This document shows, piece after piece, positions 62,077 through 64,000 of a DNA stretch of 64,000 bases. A program made the translations under genes and the position numbers. How positions within the stretch are numbered: position 1 is the stretch's first letter; each line of letters begins with the position of its first letter. This DNA comes from Eriocheir sinensis (taxonomy: Eukaryota > Arthropoda > Malacostraca > Decapoda > Varunidae): positions 19,935,665-19,999,664 of the forward strand of contig NC_066528.1 of assembly GCF_024679095.1 (NCBI RefSeq), in the 5' to 3' direction. Under the pieces are notes generated by a model, which saw only the letters and a program-made list of their open reading frames with translations, made no database searches and was not told the origin of the DNA.

Positions 62077-62244
62077 CGAAGGCATCGCTCTGAATCCAGT
62101 CCGCCAACATTTGCCAGAAAGAGAAATGGATTAACTCTGGTATGGCATGGCGGCCGCAGACTGACAACCGCGACGCTGCGCATATCTCGTTTTTTTTTTC
62201 GCGTTTGCGCCGAAAGTGCGGGTGGTAACAATGAGCAGCCGAGC

Positions 62245-62436
62245 CAACGTTGCCAGATTGTCGTACTCAGCCTCCTGTTTCCTAATATCCGACCCCAAAA
62301 CTGCCTCCTCGACCCCAATAACTGCCTTCATATATAGTTATCGTTAAAATGGATAATTATTGGTGTTTTTTGGCGATAGCTATGGCTCAGAAACCGGTAA
62401 ATACGAGGCTCTGAGTACGATAATCTGGCAACGTTG
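62245..62436. mobile_element. hAT-like MITE, ~192 bp, copy 2
   Basis: Ends are nearly perfect inverted repeats: CAACGTTGCCAGATTGTCGT on the left and, in reverse, CAACGTTGCCAGATTATCGT on the right, then TACTCAG and a GCCTC word. The interior matches the 15511 copy (CCCAATAACT, TTATCGTTAAA, TACGATAATCTG). I see no flanking 8-bp duplication here, so the target site has decayed or the flank was rearranged. Peptides predicted across it are element-derived. Confidence 0.88.
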
Positions 62437-63413
62437 TTAAGCTCAGTGCCAGCCTAGCTTCGATGGAGGGAGGACATGCAGATCTTCTCTTCCGTTTCCA
62501 ATACTGTTTTTGTCACCTTGTAAGTTTTTTGTGTTTTGATTTTGCAATATTTTTCCATTTTGTAATATGGTGCTATAATCATGACATATTTTGATGATTT
62601 TTAAAGGAAATGTAGCAAGCTCGTTATGGCCATATATGCGGATTTGCCCACCACTGAGGCCACGTGGTCCACACAGTAACCTTTCTTTTCATCGTAAATT
62701 CCGTCTCATGGAAGGCTCGGACTCCACACTCCACCACAAGCTGACTCCAGCATCCCCATCCAGCCCCTGAATATATCAAGTCCAAAAGTGACATTTTTTG
62801 TATTGCTGGGTAAAACTTTTGATATTTTAGATTTTTTTTTTATTATGTTCCAAGCAGGATAGTAATTTTTATTCAGTCTTTCACATTGTGTTAAAATCAG
62901 TAAAAGTGATTTTCCGATGATAAAAGCAAAGTAAAATATCACTTTTATATACAGTAAAGGAGGCAGCTGGCAGTTTTATACCGAATCGTAGATATGCTTT
63001 TGCAAATGTGAAACCGCTTTACTTGATAAAAAAAAAAAAAAAAAAAATCTCACCTTGCTAGGGGTGACTTCTCAGGGGTCCTGGTCTGCTTCTGAAGGCT
63101 TCCTCGGGATTTGTCAGGAGAGGAAAAAGAGTTAAGTTTGCCGTCTCAAGTGTTTGGAATTCCTTGACATTTTTATATAATTCCATGACTTTCTTCTTTC
63201 GTCAAGTCCGCTTCCTATTATTCATCACCGCCAGGAACGAAGAACAGTCGAAAGAGTATTGAAATGTCTTTGAGGAGATTATAATTAGTGCAGCGGTCAT
63301 GGAGTTTACAATTCATACAGTTTCGAATCCCTTGTCATTTTCTTTATAACTTTCTTTTTCACTCGAACGTTTTTATTTTTTTTGTCAGATTCATATTATT
63401 ACTCGCTTCGGCC
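62437..63413. other. Non-repetitive flank, no gene recognised
   Basis: Holds a 20-base A run (63028-63047) and a 10-bp inverted repeat TAAAAGTGAT / ATCACTTTTA (62901-62910 and 62938-62947). TACAGTAAAGGAGGCAGCTG at about 62952 resembles the dispersed-repeat start but goes no further. No frame of interest. Confidence 0.4.

Positions 63414-63444
<31 letters not shown>
63414..63444. repeat. (CA)n microsatellite
   Basis: About 31 bp of CA. Confidence 0.95.
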
Positions 63445-63447
<3 letters not shown>

Positions 63448-63680
63448 GAAAAAAATAAGCTTGTTTGTTTCGCCCTTTTGGAATATTCGTCGGTGAGAGA
63501 GAGAAAGATATGTCAAAGGAAGAGTAAAAAAAGAGGAAAAGAAGGAAACAAACGAGAGAGAAGGGCGGGTCTATCTTGTCTCCCTCAACCTTTGGAAGCA
63601 GAGGCGCCTTGACATAATTAACTCTCCCTGCATATGGCAACGCCCATTACTGTCGTTTGATGCACTTCCTGGACCTCTTA

Positions 63681-63732
<52 letters not shown>
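63681..63732. repeat. (GT)n microsatellite
   Basis: About 52 bp with one TTT interruption. Confidence 0.96.
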
Positions 63733-63734
<2 letters not shown>

Positions 63735-63769
63735 GGCATTTCGAAGGGTAGTTTTTTTAATTATTGTAT

Positions 63770-64000
63770 TTTCTAACTTCTTTTTGTAACTCACTAATAT
63801 TTTTTTTATTTTTCTAACTTATATTTGAATTTTGAAAGTTGTTTGTTATATATTTTTTCTATTCTATAACTTGTAACTCGTATTTCTTAACTTTATTTTA
63901 CTTTAACTTGTATTTTCAAACTTTTTTTGTAACTCACTAATATTTTTTTAAATTTTTCTAACTTATATTTGAATTTTGAAAGTTGTTTGTTATATATATT
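63770..64000. repeat. T-rich tandem repeat, period ~143 bp, cut by window end
   Basis: TTTTTGTAACTCACTAATAT starts at 63781 and again at 63924. Both copies continue with TCTAACTTATATTTGAATTT and GAAAGTTGTTTGTTATATAT. The second copy reaches the window edge, so the array probably continues. Confidence 0.9.

Noticed and set aside
61759..62337. 192-codon plus-strand frame
   Set aside because: Its first half is the 36-bp minisatellite and its end is the left part of the MITE. A chimera of repeats, with no domain.
62952..62990. Fourth copy of the dispersed repeat (TACAGTAAAGGAGGCAGC)
   Set aside because: Only ~18 bases resemble the element start and the following blocks are absent.

Overview
This is a eukaryotic, gene-poor and very repeat-rich window. 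I could not support any complete protein-coding gene, tRNA or rRNA. It looks like decapod crustacean DNA, most likely a crab. The reasons are very long CT, CA, AT and trinucleotide microsatellites; two tRNA-derived SINE families; a short dispersed repeat containing GGAGACAGCTCAAGGGCAC and CGCTACTCGCTGCTC, which I associate with crab genomes; and a LINE reverse transcriptase remnant. The organism call is an inference from repeat types, not from a gene.

Layout. 0-5.2 kb: several unrelated tandem repeats (a ~303-bp dimer, a ~150-bp satellite of about nine copies, ~160-bp, ~118-bp and 113-bp repeats). 5.4-6.7 kb: a 700-bp polypurine block, a pyrimidine duplication, a 100-N assembly gap and a CT tract. 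8.0-9.8 kb: a 113-bp satellite with a homogeneous core and decayed flanks. 11-17.6 kb: microsatellites with mobile-element relics between them: a SINE on +, a SINE on -, a hAT-like MITE with an 8-bp target duplication, and a frameshifted LINE fragment.

18.1-54.6 kb: the dominant feature, a ~36-kb satellite array. Its monomer is about 49 bp. Every 2.0-2.7 kb the monomer run is broken by a fixed module: a variant monomer with TTTTAAAATTATTTATAATGG, an (AT)n tract, a ~300-bp non-monomeric spacer, and a second (AT)n tract. I find fifteen spacer copies in one orientation, some truncated, and one diverged copy in the opposite orientation at the left edge (18101-18305). This is a higher-order repeat and the most notable structure here.

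54.6-64 kb: flank with a cluster of GATTTAAATC palindromes, then polypurine/polypyrimidine and microsatellite sequence. A non-repetitive island at 57.54-57.73 kb is rich in ATTA/TAAT cores and could be a conserved regulatory element. A second MITE copy, a second full copy of the crab dispersed repeat, a 36-bp minisatellite open on both strands, and a 143-bp tandem repeat running off the right end follow.

No pathway or operon can be described. Nearly all open frames in the window are translations of simple repeats.
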